Shown here: one piece after another, positions 1-13,300 of the stretch
Numbering within the stretch: position 1 is the first letter of the stretch
How the letters are laid out: each line of letters opens with the position of its first letter
From: Phylloscopus collybita
Taxonomy: Eukaryota > Chordata > Aves > Passeriformes > Phylloscopidae
Direction: 5' to 3'
NCBI GenBank assembly: GCA_027886175.1
Contig: JAJNNQ010000004.1
Location: forward strand, 16,907,501-16,971,500
DNA length: 64,000 bases
Position numbers and translations under genes: made by a program
The notes under the pieces: model-generated
What the model was told of the DNA's origin: nothing
What the model saw: only the letters and a program-made list of their open reading frames with translations
Databases searched by the model: none

Positions 1-3000
1 ATTAATGGGCATTAGTGACAGACCATTATGACTTTCAGAATCATTAAAGATTCATAATGTAGCTGCATTGTTCTGGCAACATCTCACCATTTCTTGGACA
101 TAAATGTACGTTTCTCCTACATGATTTACTTAAACTTATTATTTTTCAGTGTCAGATTTTGTTTTCTGTCTCCTAGAATTACAAAGAGAGGCTGTAACAG
201 GATCCTGCAGTGCATCACGCCAGCCATAGGAGCCTGGTGCTTGGTTTATTTGATGCCCTTTCTGTAAGGCGATTTGCAATAAGAATAGCTCAACAACATT
301 CATGAGGCTGAATACGTACCATAATTCCTTTCTATTTTAAATAAGCCGAATTACTGATGTACCACACATGTTACAAGTATAAAAACACTTGCAAGAATTA
401 AATTTGCTAACAGTTCTGAAATAATTACCTTCTGAAATTGTTAAGCTTTGTCACTGCCTTTCAGGAGAGTTCACTATTTGGATACAGTGAAAAGTATTGC
501 AGATATGCTAATTGGGGTCAACCAAACCTGCAACTCCCAATGCAATTTTGACAAGTGAGGAAACACTGAGATTTTAAAAATGTACAATACTGCAAACAGT
601 GTGCTCCAAAATGTGGCTACAGTTATACTTCAGTTGTGTAAATCAAGGGCTGAATTTAAATTTTCTCCTGCTCAACTAGACTGAGACCTTTAACCCAGCT
701 TTCCTCAGTACAGTAAATTAAGTCCATGCTCACACTTTATGTAAATAATGAGATTTAGGCACTTCAGAAGCAGAGTCAGAATTCAGAGTCAAATATTGTC
801 TCCAAGTGTTTCATTGTGCAACCATGAAATTACAAACAGCAGAGAGGAGCCATTTGCAAAGGCTGTGACTCCTCCCCAGGGCCAGCACTCCCTCCAGAGA
901 CGTTTGCAGGTGAGGTGAGCTGAGCTTGGTTCACCCTGTGCTCTCTCTACTCACCCACAAAGAGCTCACATCCACCTGCCTGTCAGGGCACAGCAGCCCA
1001 TGCCCTCTGAGGAGCAGCAGCTCCTGAACTCCTCCAACACCATCACTCTTAGGGTGACATTTTCCAAGGCTCAGACCCTTCAGGTCACAAACCCCTTCCA
1101 GATGCTGGGCCTTGAGTATTAAAATGAGATCTGGTAGCCAAAGCCTTCCAAGCATTTTAACTTGTCTCAGCATTGATGCTGTGCTGGATCTAGGCCCGAA
1201 AGGTGAAGCTCACCAATTTACTACTGATAAAAGACTTTCCAAAAACAGTGTTTTAGTGTTTACTAACACGACTGCTTAAGCACATGGAATTCACAGCATG
1301 AAATATGCAAAAACATACCATGCTATGAACTGCACAATTTTAGAATATTCCCTGTTTCTTATGCCACAACTGCTCATAATCAAGCTAATAATAATGCTGA
1401 TATCCAACTACACTGTACAATTAGAAACACCCTTAATTATTGCTGCCAGAAATTAACAGTACCACACAGGGAAAACTGCATTGGGGCAAAAAAATGAAAT
1501 TGATTTTGAGACCTCTCCACTTGGAAATGGCACTGTTTTCACCAAAAGAAGTCAAAAAGCCACGTTGAAGAATGTAAACAAGTCCATTTCTAATGGCCTG
1601 CTGAGTTCTATTGATTTCAGCACTGACCTTGAGTCAATAGGTTTTCTGTCACCCGTGTCAACTACTGACAGGCAGTCAAAAGCCCAAAGTGGCAACTGCC
1701 AAGACACGCAATTATAAACAAGGCTAATCCCTTGTAAATGTAGTTCTTCTACTGGCAACAGCAGATTCCCAGAGCCTACATGACCTTAATGATAACTCCC
1801 TAAAACAGACATGGATCTTATTAGAATGTCATTACTCTGTACTCTTCAGCCTACCTCCGAAATGGTTTAGGCAGCTCAGAATCATTCTGAAGGTTTACAA
1901 TACAACTGGAGTTGTACACTGAAGCCGTGACCTGGTTCAGCTCATCCTTATCACCATCGAGTGATATCACCACTGCATACTAACCTGGTTTGTTGTTTTC
2001 ATTAATGAGAGGAAGATGCAGCTCCTGTCTGATCCCTGTATGTCCCTCAGCACAGGGCTGGAGTCCCTGGCAGGAAGGGACTCAGCTCCTGAGATGCTGC
2101 CTTCAGCCAGCTCCCTCTCACCTCTGCTGGAGCATCAGCTCCTTAGGGGGGTATCAGCTTAAAAAAACAACTTTGTAAGTAGCAGAAAGACTACAAGTGT
2201 CATTTGTAATAAAACCAGCCATTTTTTATTCTTCTCCAATGTATCAATAAAAATCAAGCTGCTGTTTGCCATGAACTGCCCCCCAGAGACTGTCACGGTA
2301 TAAAAGCTGCTGAGGACGAGCTGTGCTGGCTGTGGCTGGGACAGAGCTCATTTTCTGCACAGCAGCTGGTCCAGGGCTGTGCTTTGGGTCTGTGCTGGGA
2401 AATGCTGATAATTCAGGGATGTTTCTGCTCTCCCTGAGCAGAGCTCACACAGAGCCAAGGCCTTTTCTGCCCTCACTCCACAGTGGGGTGGGAGGGGACA
2501 CAGCCAGCACAGCTGGCCCCTGTGACCCAAGGAATGCTCCAGCCCACACAGCCTCAGGGGCAGTGCCAAAAGCTGGGGCAAGAAGAAGGAAGGGGTGGAC
2601 ATTGGTGGCATGTGCCTTCCCAAGTGACCATTACAGGTGATGGAGCTCCAGCCAAAACCAACGTGGGAGTGAGTGGACAGCTAGGAGAAAGGGGAGAAGA
2701 TGGTTTGGAAAGGCCATTTATGTTTCTAATCACCTAAAGAGAAAAGCTCAAATTAGTCCTCCAAAACCATCCCTTAAAGGTAAAAATTGATCAGTTTACC
2801 CACAGTATTATGTGCCAGAACAGAAAATCTGGCAGATCCCAGTGGGATTTATGGCTCCACATTGCCTTGCTGGCTGTTTTGGGAACAGGGCAGCCAGAAC
2901 ATCATCAGGCACTCTCCCCACAGAGAGCACAGCCACACACCAGGACAGTGCTCCACCCTCTGTGTGATCTCCAGAGAAACTCGGGCAACGATGCAGGCTG

Positions 3001-3735
3001 AAACAAGGGCCAAGCACTGCCAGAGAGGCTAGCACTGGCAATCCTATTTCATACAATCCTGTCATGTGCTTTTGAATGCATCTGGTCCAGGAAAAACAAC
3101 AGTCAGGCTTGACCTTACTCCCTGGAATCCAACAAAACCCCCAGCGAGCTCATCTGGCAGGAGGAGGCCAATTGCCCAGGCCCCACTTCTGCTGCTGTTG
3201 TTATGAAAAAAAAAAATCTCTAAACTGTGGTTGAGCAAGCCCAGCACTGCTGCCCCAGCAGCCCCAGTGCAACACTGAGCAGCAGCTGCAACAGGAACCT
3301 GCAGGACACACAGACAAAAGGGCTCCTGCCTCCTTGCAGGAGAAGGGATCAGGAGAACAGAGAGCTCCGAACCGCCCAGACAGACACAGCACCCCTCTGG
3401 GGTTCTGGGGCTGCCCTGCACAGACTACTGCTGTGTGAGTCATCATTGTATTTTCATAAAGTGATCCAGAAGTATGAACTTCAGCTCCAAGGAAAAGTGA
3501 AGCAATTAATCCAATTTTGCAATTTTGTGTTTCATGTTAGTGAAAATATCTTGTATTTGAACAGGAAAATACATTTTCCCCTCTCTTTTTTGATCTGATT
3601 GCATGACCCTGTCATGCAATCTAAAATTAGGAAGAAACTCATTAATGAGTAAAACTGTTTAATACTCTGATGCAGGGGATGTTTCAGTTTCCATTCCCTG
3701 AAGGGAAGCACAGCAATTTCGTTCCCTGGTTTCAT
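1..3735. other. Non-coding DNA, AT-rich then mixed
   Basis: No gene is supported here. The first 800 bases are AT-rich single-copy-looking sequence. From about 840 onward, CT/CA-rich and G-rich patches (840-1030, 2030-2150, 2280-2640, 2860-3420) alternate with AT-rich DNA. Open frames reach about 120 codons but lack protein-like composition, family motifs and convincing splice borders, and they overlap in several frames over the GC-rich patches, as expected by chance. A TATAAAA string at 2299-2305 has no CpG island or coding region after it. Confidence 0.7.
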
Positions 3736-3737
3736 CT

Positions 3738-3749
3738 GCCACCTGGTGG
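3738..3749 (-). promoter_or_regulatory. Predicted CTCF-type binding motif
   Basis: Read on the minus strand, these 12 bases are CCACCAGGTGGC, followed by AG. This fits the vertebrate CTCF core consensus CCASYAGRKGGC at every position, and the next two bases also fit the usual RS extension. CTCF is the zinc-finger architectural protein that anchors chromatin loops and insulators. The match is seen directly; occupancy is inference. A 12-base degenerate match can occur by chance, so confidence is moderate. Confidence 0.45.
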
Positions 3750-6700
3750 AACAGCCCGGGCTGGCAGAGAGCAGTGTTTCATATTCCAGCAGGCACCTGG
3801 GGCTCAGTGCTGCTGAGAGGCTGCAAGCAGCAAGGAGCAGCACTGCAGCTCCAGCATCTGTGCAGTTCATGTTTGAAAAGCATTCTGCAACTAAACCAAT
3901 GCTTTTACAGAAAGGGAAAACTTTGAATTCTGACTTTTTAGTCTATGAAACTAAACAGCTGCAAACTCTCAAATATCAGAGACTGTCCCAGCAGTTTATA
4001 ACATTTATGAAAACCTCCTGAGCCCAAGAGAAGCTCAGATTCAAAATTAGGACTTGCAGGCAGACACAGGATTCAAACAGAGAAGCAAGAGAGATGCTTT
4101 GATACCTGCCTGCAAATAGCTGGAAATGCTCTGCTGCTATGCCATAAAAACAAAGCAGGAAAGACAGAATTGGTCCAAGCCTCAGCTTCTGAAGCTCTTG
4201 TACTCTATTTGGAACAGGATGCTTATTTTATATTCTATTCAGAGCATTTTAGCAAAGCTGCAAAGCCAAGTATAACCAAAGTAACTCCAATTTCCTCCTT
4301 TTGAAGTCAGCAGCCCTGGCTGTGCTGCCCCACACACTGCACAAGGACAGGGTGACACTGCTGGGCTCACGGGTGCCTGCACGGTGTCACTTGGCAGTTG
4401 GGCGTGGGAAATGCCACATTTCCTGCCAGGCTGGTGAGCCTGCGCCCCAGTGAGGGCTGAGCAGGGTGTCCAGCTGCCCTGAGCCAGCAGCATCATTGCC
4501 AGCAGCAGACAGAACGCTCTGGCAGGATCCCCAGGGAACACCCCAGGCAAGCACCCTAAACCACCTCCGCCAGCAATGTGTGGGGGAATGGGGCAGATCT
4601 GCAGCAGCCCCTCCAGCCCCTGCTCCTGGCCTGGCCCTTCCCACAGCCCAAGGGAAACACAGGCACCAGGTGGGCAGTGCTGACCAACACAGAGCAAACA
4701 CTGGGAAAAGCCCAGAGCTGCTCCCAGCTCAGCCACAGTCACCTGTGTGCTGCCAGAGCCCCGGGGTGACATCCTTCTGACAGCTGGAAAGCAAACTTCC
4801 ACCACACTGCCAGCTCCCACTCAAACACAGCTTCCATTTACTCACTGAGGATGGAAGAGAAGCCACAGCAACTGCCTCAGCCCAGCCCTCATGAAAGGAG
4901 CTGGGTGGGAAGGAGAAGGTGGCCCTACCTGTGTGTGGCACACCAGGTGCTGCAGATCAACCCCTTAAGACAAAAGGAACATTTTCCCCATTTTCCATTA
5001 CAGACCAAAATAAGGCCACCCCTTTCCAAGCCTGCCTGTTGATGGAAAAGAGCTGGATGCTGTGCATATGCTTGTGATGGGATTTGCAAAAACACTTAAG
5101 AGAAGTGGGAACATAAAGCCCATTACACATTTCCCTGACACATTTACTGAGCTCCTTGGAGCACCTTTGAAAAACCCCCACTGAAAACCCCACTGAGACA
5201 ACTGCAGGGGAACGCTGGGCTGACCCCAGGGACCAGCAGAGCCCCCCCTCCAGCCCTGGCAGGAGGCTCCAGCAGCCCAGCCCAGAGTCTGGCAGGGCCC
5301 CCTCCCAGCTGAGCACAGCCCTGGGCTGGGCAGGGAGCAGGAATGGTCTGGGAGGGCAGTGCCTGTGCCAGGTGCCACCTGTCCCCACCCAGACACATGC
5401 AGACTGTGCAAACACAGCTCTCCAGGAAAGCACTCTGCAGGCATCCACAGCCAAAATCAGTGCACACATCAGTGCTCCTAAAAGCAACCTCGTTTACGAT
5501 AATTAAATGAATTAGCTCTAATAAAATAATGATTTCTCTATTTACCAAAGGAAAGCAATGGGTTGAAAGTAATTTAATGTGACACAAATTTGGAGTTGGA
5601 TTTAATCCTTCAGATCCTTAATTTCTCCTGATATTTTATAACACTGTGAATCATTGTTATTTTATTTCCCTGTGATGACACATAAAAGTAAACTATGAAA
5701 ATTTGAGCTAAGCCCTGGACAGAAGAGGAGGAGCAGACTTCCCTGAATCTTTGATGAAGAAGACCCTGCACTATTTGGAAAGTCAGACTCAAGTTCCCTG
5801 TATACATTCCAGTAACAGCAAAACACTTTGCAGGTGGATTCAGACCACATTTATACCTGGGAGTTCCTGATTTGGAGGCCCAGAACTGGAACTGTATTTG
5901 TAGGGGTATAAATGAAATGGATTTCATCCTTGCCCCACTACCGACTCACCATCAGCCACAGAGATGTCAATGCCCTGAAGAAGTTCCATCTAAGCACAAA
6001 ATGGAGTATTTCTATCCCACAGTTCCATTCCACTGACAAGATGCTGCAGGGAACACTACTGGGGAAGTGTGAGTGAGGATCCTGAGCAGAGTAAATGGGT
6101 TTTTATGTGCCAGCAGCATCCATCAGGCCCTCATCCTCATCATTAAATGCACCACCCCAGCACGGTGGTCACATCCTGGTTCCTGCTGCTCACAGGGCAC
6201 TGAGCACACAGGAAAACTTTTGTTAGCAGGAGATGCTTAATGTGTTCACCAGAAGTAGAAGCATAAACCTCTCGCAGACAAAAGAACTATCACCACTTAC
6301 TTTGCAGACGTTATTTTGGCCTACTTTCCTCATTAGGTAAAACTCTGCCATGATCCAAGCACTCAGAAAGATCCCAATGAAGCATCTGCCACTAGGGGAG
6401 GCTATTCCGTAATTTTTTTTCCCATTGATACACCTGTACCACCGAAATCTCAGTGGAGAGTCTGCAAATCACCACTGCTGTTTTCCAGCTGTTCCTACTG
6501 TGCATTCCTCTGAAATCAGGAAATTCATCAATAACTGTATTTGTACTTATCCTTCAGCCAAAGAAAAAGTAAGTTCACAAAACCCATGGAGTTCCTAACC
6601 TGGATAATTTGTCTCCTTTAGAAACACAATTGTGTTTTTGCAGCTCTTCAGGCAACGAAAGGGAAAGTGCAGGTGAATAAGGTGGGGGCTTTCAGTGACT

Positions 6701-7039
6701 CTGCTAATCTGTAAATACAATAATCCTAGGCAGAGAAACTTAAGATGGATGAATTATCAATGTGGCTCTATCATCTGCAAGTGCATCAATTTTTCACATC
6801 TTCTTTTAAAGTCTTTTGAGCACCCGAACCTCATCTTCAAACCATCAGACTCCCAGATTTAGGTTACCAGATTTAGGATTCATTCCCTTCAAGAACTGTG
6901 TGGTCTTGCATTATTGCTCCACATCTGAACAGGACCCAATTTTAGAACATTCCAATTATCTAAGGAATAGATTTGCCTTTTCCAATCTGGCCTAGCTATA
7001 AACTGATATTAAGGGAAACAGGCCAGGTAATTCTGTTGA
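3750..7039. other. Non-coding DNA with GC-rich patches
   Basis: No gene is supported. Regions 4300-4770 and 5180-5420 are rich in CCCAG/CTGCC words and are open in several frames at once, which reflects low stop-codon density, not coding. The rest is AT-leaning. At 6389-6398 there is a partial CTCF-like string (CCACTAGGGG) that fails at the next core positions. No CR1 end, tRNA fold or long tandem repeat was seen. Confidence 0.65.
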
Positions 7040-7045
7040 ACAAAC

Positions 7046-7186
7046 CTTGAGCTCATAAAAGTCTGTGGCTGCTGATCCCAGAAACAGCTGCTTGTTTTCC
7101 ATCCACAGACCAAGCACATCCCAGAGGAGATCAGGGAGAAAGGTTTGTCCAACAATCCCATTTTCTGATACATCCACCACAGGATC
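7046..7186 (-). CDS. Candidate internal exon, weak support
   Basis: On the minus strand a 141-nt segment is open for exactly 47 codons. It is preceded by TACAG at 7191-7187 and followed by the donor-like string GTTTGT (7045-7040) after AAG. Both ends are phase 0. An in-frame stop lies just upstream of the acceptor, so it could only be an internal exon. The translation starts DPVVDVSENGIVGQ and ends SAATDFYELK, with balanced, protein-like composition including two tryptophans. I do not recognise a family. The polypyrimidine tract is poor, and a 47-codon open stretch is not rare by chance, so this is a hypothesis only. If real, it would lie downstream of the exon at 33200-33367 on the same strand. 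Confidence 0.22.
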
Positions 7187-7320
7187 CTGTACTCAGTGGA
7201 ATCTCCAGTGCTGCTCCTTTGGCTCCTAACTCGTGAACTTCAAATCTGACTCTCTATCATTAAACATTGCTGCCTGCACTTCCTGGCTAAGGAGCAGTCG
7301 TTTTAAAAAAAGGTAATGTA

Positions 7321-7376
7321 ATTTAATTTAATTTAAAAATTTACTTAAGGAGCTGCGTAACTGCGTTCGCAGTTAC
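7321..7376. repeat. ATTTA pentamer run and short hairpin
   Basis: Bases 7321-7335 are three tandem ATTTA units. Shortly after, 7357-7365 (GTAACTGCG) is perfectly complementary to 7368-7376 across a two-base centre, giving a short, CpG-containing palindrome in otherwise CpG-poor DNA. No flanking gene gives it a role; it has no T-run to suggest a terminator. Confidence 0.6.
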
Positions 7377-10300
7377 AGTGGTGAGAGCTCTAACTCCACA
7401 TCTCAGCATTAGAGGGAGTCCTACTCCTGTTTAATTCTCTCTGCAAAGTCAAGGAGGAAAGCTGGAAGCATGGCTTTAGTGAACAGCATCCCAACATTTG
7501 GTCAGCAGCATCAGAAAAGAGAGCAAGAAAAAACCCCAAGAACTTATTCCATGCTCTGCAGTGAACCCACAGCAGCACAAAAACCTGCTCCCTCTCCTCC
7601 TGTCAGGCATCAGCACTCCTGCTCTCAGCTGCCCAGCAGCATTTGAAAGAAGATTCATACAGACACTCAGGTTCAGTGACCTTGGAGATCCAAAAGGGTT
7701 TCTCAGCCTTTAAAGCAGTTAGCTTTTATGCTGGTGGGCCTGGAGAACTCCACCAGACATGGGCAGAAGCCAGGGGTCAGCCACTCTGGTTCTGGGAGCT
7801 GTGGCAATGAGTGAGGCACACAGGCACCCAGGAATCAGGGGGCTGCAGTGACATCCCTGTTCCTCAGTGCCACAGCAGCAGGGCCAGGGGACAATCCAGG
7901 CTGTGCATCATGGCTTGGGCCAGGTCACCCTGCTCAGCACAGAGCCTGGGGTGCACCTGGACAGTGCTGGAGCGAGAGGGCTCAACTAAGGAGGGACTTC
8001 GGCCTGCAGCTTGGAACTTTAATGGGCTTGATACTCTGCTGTCAGCTTCAACACCTTAATAACAAGGGATTTTTCTCTTTGTCAGTTATTAGAGGAAAGG
8101 TGCTCATTCAGGTGACATTTCTGAGATCTCTCTGTACCTGGAAGCAAGAAGTGAATGGGGTAAATATTAACTGGCTGTTGATGGACGTTAAGTACTATCA
8201 CAGATGCCCATGGATTTCTAAACTAGTTATTCTCCAGCTCCTTATATGCTTTTGCATCAATCACTTTCCTACATATATTTGACTCAATACACAGTTATGA
8301 CACGTTTTCCCAACTCTTTTCAACTCTAAGCCAGAGAACTGATGAAAATAAAGGTGAAAGGCAGATTACTATTTAGCTCTTGCTATGTCAATCTCAAGTC
8401 TTCTAATAAATGAACGTCAAGAAAATACTTATTACCAATTTTTAAGCAGCAGCCTGCACCTACAAGAAAGCCAGGCTTCGTTTAACTTGACAGAGGAAGG
8501 AATCCCCTAGGGTAGAGAAGGCAGAGCTGGATTGCCCATGGTGGCCAGAGGAGGCTGTGGGAGGTGCAACCCACAGGGACAGGGACACTCAGCCAGGCAG
8601 GACCCCCCTGCACCCCCCAGCAGCTCCCAGCCCTGTACCAGGGTGATCAATGTGCCAGTGCTGCTCCAAATCCTGCTCTCTTACCTGTGCCACTGCTGAG
8701 ATTTTAACAACCAGGCTAGAGCTACCCAGTAAAATTTGAGAGACAGGCTAAAACATCTTCCTGCTGCTCCACTCCATGTTTTGCTGTGTTCTTCCACTCA
8801 ATCCATGAAGCACCCAATGTTTGTTTTCATCCCTGGCTGCAATTAAACCTACAGGAAACATGTGATAAACACAACCTTCCCACAGGGATTATTACTCTGC
8901 AAGCCACTGACTAACCACCAGATAAAACACCTAAATGACACCAGCATCAATTTTTCAAAAAGCAAGACTAAGATGAATGTCTGACAGTAATAATGTTAAT
9001 TACACTGGGTGGGAAATGAGAAAATGAGAAAAACACCCAGAGAACTCAGTGAGGGCTGCTAAGATCTGTAACGCTTTTAAATAGCCAAATGCAATTAAAA
9101 GACTCACTCTTTAGTCATCAGCAATTTTGCAGCTCCACTAGGACATAAAAACTGGAGCCAGTGCACTGTGACAAGGGACCAGATTTCTAGCTTTGCTCTA
9201 CAGCTGACAAGCCTTTATCTGTGGGATGTTTGACATTTAATGTGGTTTGTTTTTGTTTTTTTTAACAGACTTGGCAAATCAGGACAGATGACTGTAACAA
9301 TTAGTAGCCATTTCCTAAAGCAATTATTTATCCCAGGAGATCTCCTATGGTTTTTAGATGAGACCAAGAGAATTTAAATGTCAAGAGACATGAGGGATGT
9401 GCAGGTGAGAGGAGAACTCACCTGAATACTCCAGGTCTGCTGTGTGAGCCTCCCCTGGGGCTGGGTGGTGGGACACGGCACCAGGGGCCTCACTGCACCA
9501 GAACCACCACACCAAGCAGAGATCCTTCACCCCAGGAAAACTTCAGGTAGCTCAGTGAAGCCCAAACTCTGAGACTGATTTGCAAGGACCCCCCTGCCAG
9601 TCAGGGCAGGTTCTGCCTGGAGGAAGGACAGCAAGCCCTGTGTCCAAGGGGCAGAGCCAGCAGTGACATCCCAGTGTCCTGAGGGCAGGGAACATCTCCT
9701 GACTCCAGGATGTGCTTTCCCACTGCACTGCTGCCTTTCCCAGCCCTGGCAGCAGCAGCCTGCAGCTCCTCCTGCACAGCCATGACAAAGGCCAACACCC
9801 ACCTTTCCCAGCTGGGAATGCCACTCACCTTGGCAATGCCTGCCACACACAGGACAAGTCACCTCCAGCCTGGTACATTCCAAAGAAAAATAAATGTTCA
9901 GCCAGCAGACAGAGACTGTTACCAGAGTGATCTGTGTGGCCCCAGAGATGAGCCAGAGGAGGGAACTGCTTCATCATCTCCAGTGTCATCTGCACATTTC
10001 ACTCAGCAAGTGGTGGCATGGAAGGGAAGCAGTGGAAGTTTTACAAAATAAATACTCCTACAGCTGTCACCAGCTTCTAGGCATCCAGCTAAAAGGAGGC
10101 ATTTGTTTTCAAATTGCACATTACAGCTTGGAAGGGATGAAATGATCACCTCCATCATCAAATACTTCAATATCTGCAATATGGTACCATCTAGCAGCCA
10201 ACTTTCGGGTCCACAAACTGAATCTGCAAAGGGATAGAGGCAGACATCCTGCTCCCAGCAGATAATTAGCAATCAACTGACAAATCATTGTTCCTGCCAT

Positions 10301-13300
10301 CAATAACCTGATTTAAACTGTGGATGGAAACACAAATAACAAGAGACAAAGCCCTGGATCATTCTGCACTGCTCTGCTTTTGCCTGCTGGAGTCTTACAA
10401 TTAATGAATTCACTCCACTGGAAGAAATGCATATCTACCCTCAGCTGAAGGGGGAATGATTTTGTAGTTTTGCTTCCCTGTATCTTGCCTCTTCAGCCTC
10501 TTTGGAGCACCCAGAGTGCAGAGATGTGAGGGGCCAGTTCATAAGACATCTCAGAACATGGAAAGACAAAAGAATTTAATCCAAAAAAAATCCACTTTTT
10601 TTTTTTCTTTTGGAAAATTGAATTACTGCTAATTTAATTTTGGGTGAAATTTGGCTCTTTGTAAAGGTTGATTTTTTACTTTCTTTTTTTTTGAGCAGCT
10701 GGAAATGGTGTTCAGCGGGTAAATTGGAATGAAAGGTTTAAATTTACAGGCATTTTCCCCCAAGATTTCTTCTAAAACTAACATTTGACCAAAATCAGGT
10801 AGAAGTCATTAAATGTTTCAGTTTCATCAAGCCTTCTGTCTAGGTCCCCAAGGATGACACAATAAAACAAATGAAGTTTTACTGCCATTAACACGTGCAC
10901 AGTGAGGGCTGAGGCAGGACTGGCTGTCAGGCACATGTGGGTAAGAAAATGTAAAATACATTGGCCCAGAACGAGCACTCTGTCACCTCCACAGGGTGGG
11001 GGCACTGGGGACTCAGGGAAAACCCACCTGAGATGGAAATTCATGTTTTATTTTTGTTGTTGTCAACAAGACCTAGAGGGCAGTGAAACTGCAGCTGCTG
11101 CAAAAGCTGCTGGTAGGGTGTGCAGGCTGCAGACAACTGCCCCTTCCAGAAATCAGGGACTGCTCTCACTGAGCAGGAAAAATCAACAAAGCATGAGAAG
11201 AGACACTGAGAAAACTTGTGTTCAGCTACTACAGCAACACCTCTTTAATCAATAGGGAAATGCAAAAAATATCTGAAGGAATGGACAACACAGCTGCAAT
11301 TACTACTCCATGTGAGACCATGCTCCCTCTGCATCGTGACGTCCAATCAGTCAGAATTAAATTTTGTGTGCTACCCTATGTCCCCAGATCTGTCCCTCAG
11401 CCAGTCTGTCAGGTCCTTCTCAGAAGTGTTACAGATCAGATTTATCAGGATGACAAACGGAGCTCTCGCTCCGAGCCAAGCACAGCTCAGCTGCTAAGCA
11501 ACCAAAGGAGCAGAGACAGAAAAAGCTCCCCTGTGCTCCCCAGCAGAAATGCCCATCCCTTGGCACACCAACAATGTGAGAAAGGGAGTCAGGGCCACCA
11601 CAGGTGGGAGAGTTTTCCTACAGATTCTCAGGCACGGGGGAGGAAGTTGTGTGTACTTGCCAGGTCTGAGATCAACAACAACCCTTGATTTTCAGGGTCC
11701 TACAGTAAATTCCTGTATTCAAAACTATGTTCTGCTCCCTTTTCCCATTGTTTTGGAAGCTGATTCAAGGAATAGCTGCTGCCTGGGGCAGCACAGCGTC
11801 TGCTGTGTCCCCCCAGCACACTGCCAGCCCTGGCACCCCACACTCATTTCCTACCCTGGCACCCCACACAGTGTCACTCTGCCTCACTGTTCTCCCAGTG
11901 AGAACATACAGAGCTCAGCAATCACATTCCAGAGCAATCCACTTCCCAATGGCTCTCAAACCACTGTCACATTTATTCCAGATTTCCTGCTCTCCAACTC
12001 TTGTTGGAATTTACCAGGCAGCACCCAGTGACCATTGCACAGGACATTCTGCTTGGTACTGTCTTATTGTCACCAACCCCAGGCACTGAACTGAACTGCC
12101 AGCCTTGCCATGCATCCTCGTAACAAAACCAAATGATGTTCTGCTGTTCAGCCAACAAGACTCCTGCACAAGGGAACTGCAGGGGCAAGGTCTGAAGCCT
12201 GCCATGGTTCGTATCTGCAAGTCTGAAACTGCCCACAGTAACAGCCTTTGACATAACAGATGGAGGTTTATGGCCGAAATAACTTTATCTCCATCACAAT
12301 GCCCGTGACAGTCAATGAAAAACTCAGGAGTTTACAAACCAGTCATGGCACAGTAACAAGTTTCCATTAGCTGATAGATCCAAGGTTCCTAGAAAATAAG
12401 GAGCAATGCAGTGCATTAATTGTTTCCTTTGAATTTAAATAAATTGGATGCCATCCTTTCACTAAAAAAATTCTTCTGCTTCAATAACATTTGTACAAGA
12501 ATATATGATGCATATTTAGTATTATTTTCTTGGTTCAGCTTTTCTTAATGCTGTATTATAAGGCAGACTTCTCAGCACACTTACCACAGGTCACAGATTT
12601 AACTCCAGGAGAACAAAGTAGATGTCTCTGTCTATAAACCTGGTAATGGTGGGATAATTCAGCCAAACAAGACTTAGAGACCTGTGAGAACTTGAATATT
12701 ACCAGAAGGGCTACACCTGCATTTGATGTGATGGCTCTTGGCTGGCTGCTAAAAACAGATTTCTATCTTATTTCAAACACTGAACAGCACAACTGGCCTT
12801 AGCTCTTCCCTTAGCTCTGAGCTGCACTGCCCCCAGCACCCCAACACCACAACCATATTCAAAACAATCAGGAGTTTAATTTTCAAGCACAACCTTTTTT
12901 GACCTACATGGGACAACAGGTGTAACACCTAATAGTCAGGTATTAGGAATTTCTCTGCAATGTTTATTTCTATCAAGATTTAACACCAAATAAAGGAATT
13001 ACCATACCAGGTAGAAATGCAAGCCCACTTATCCTAAATACTAAAAGTATATGCATTTTTCAGTGGATACCTCCTCTTCTTTTCTCTGCCAACTCTATCT
13101 GATACTATGAGAGTGGTTTAAATACTGAAACATCTGAATGTGAATCCCTGCCAAAAGCTAGCTGCAATTAATCTACAACTAGATATTTTGATCACTAGCA
13201 CTTCCATGGAGACACAGATAGCAGAAGCCCAAGTACATCTCCAGCTATCCCCATGTGAACTCTAGTTTCTAAAAGACCCAGTTCAAATTCACTATATTTA

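Noticed and set aside
2299..2305. TATAAAA box
   Set aside because: No CpG island, initiator or downstream first exon; a 7-base match is expected several times in 64 kb.
4239..4820. The 193-codon minus-strand open stretch
   Set aside because: GC-rich patch open in several frames on both strands; composition (Gly, Ala, Pro, Cys, Trp rich) follows base composition and not a protein family.
6389..6398. Second CTCF site (CCACTAGGGG)
   Set aside because: The following core bases are AG where the consensus needs GC, so the match is incomplete.
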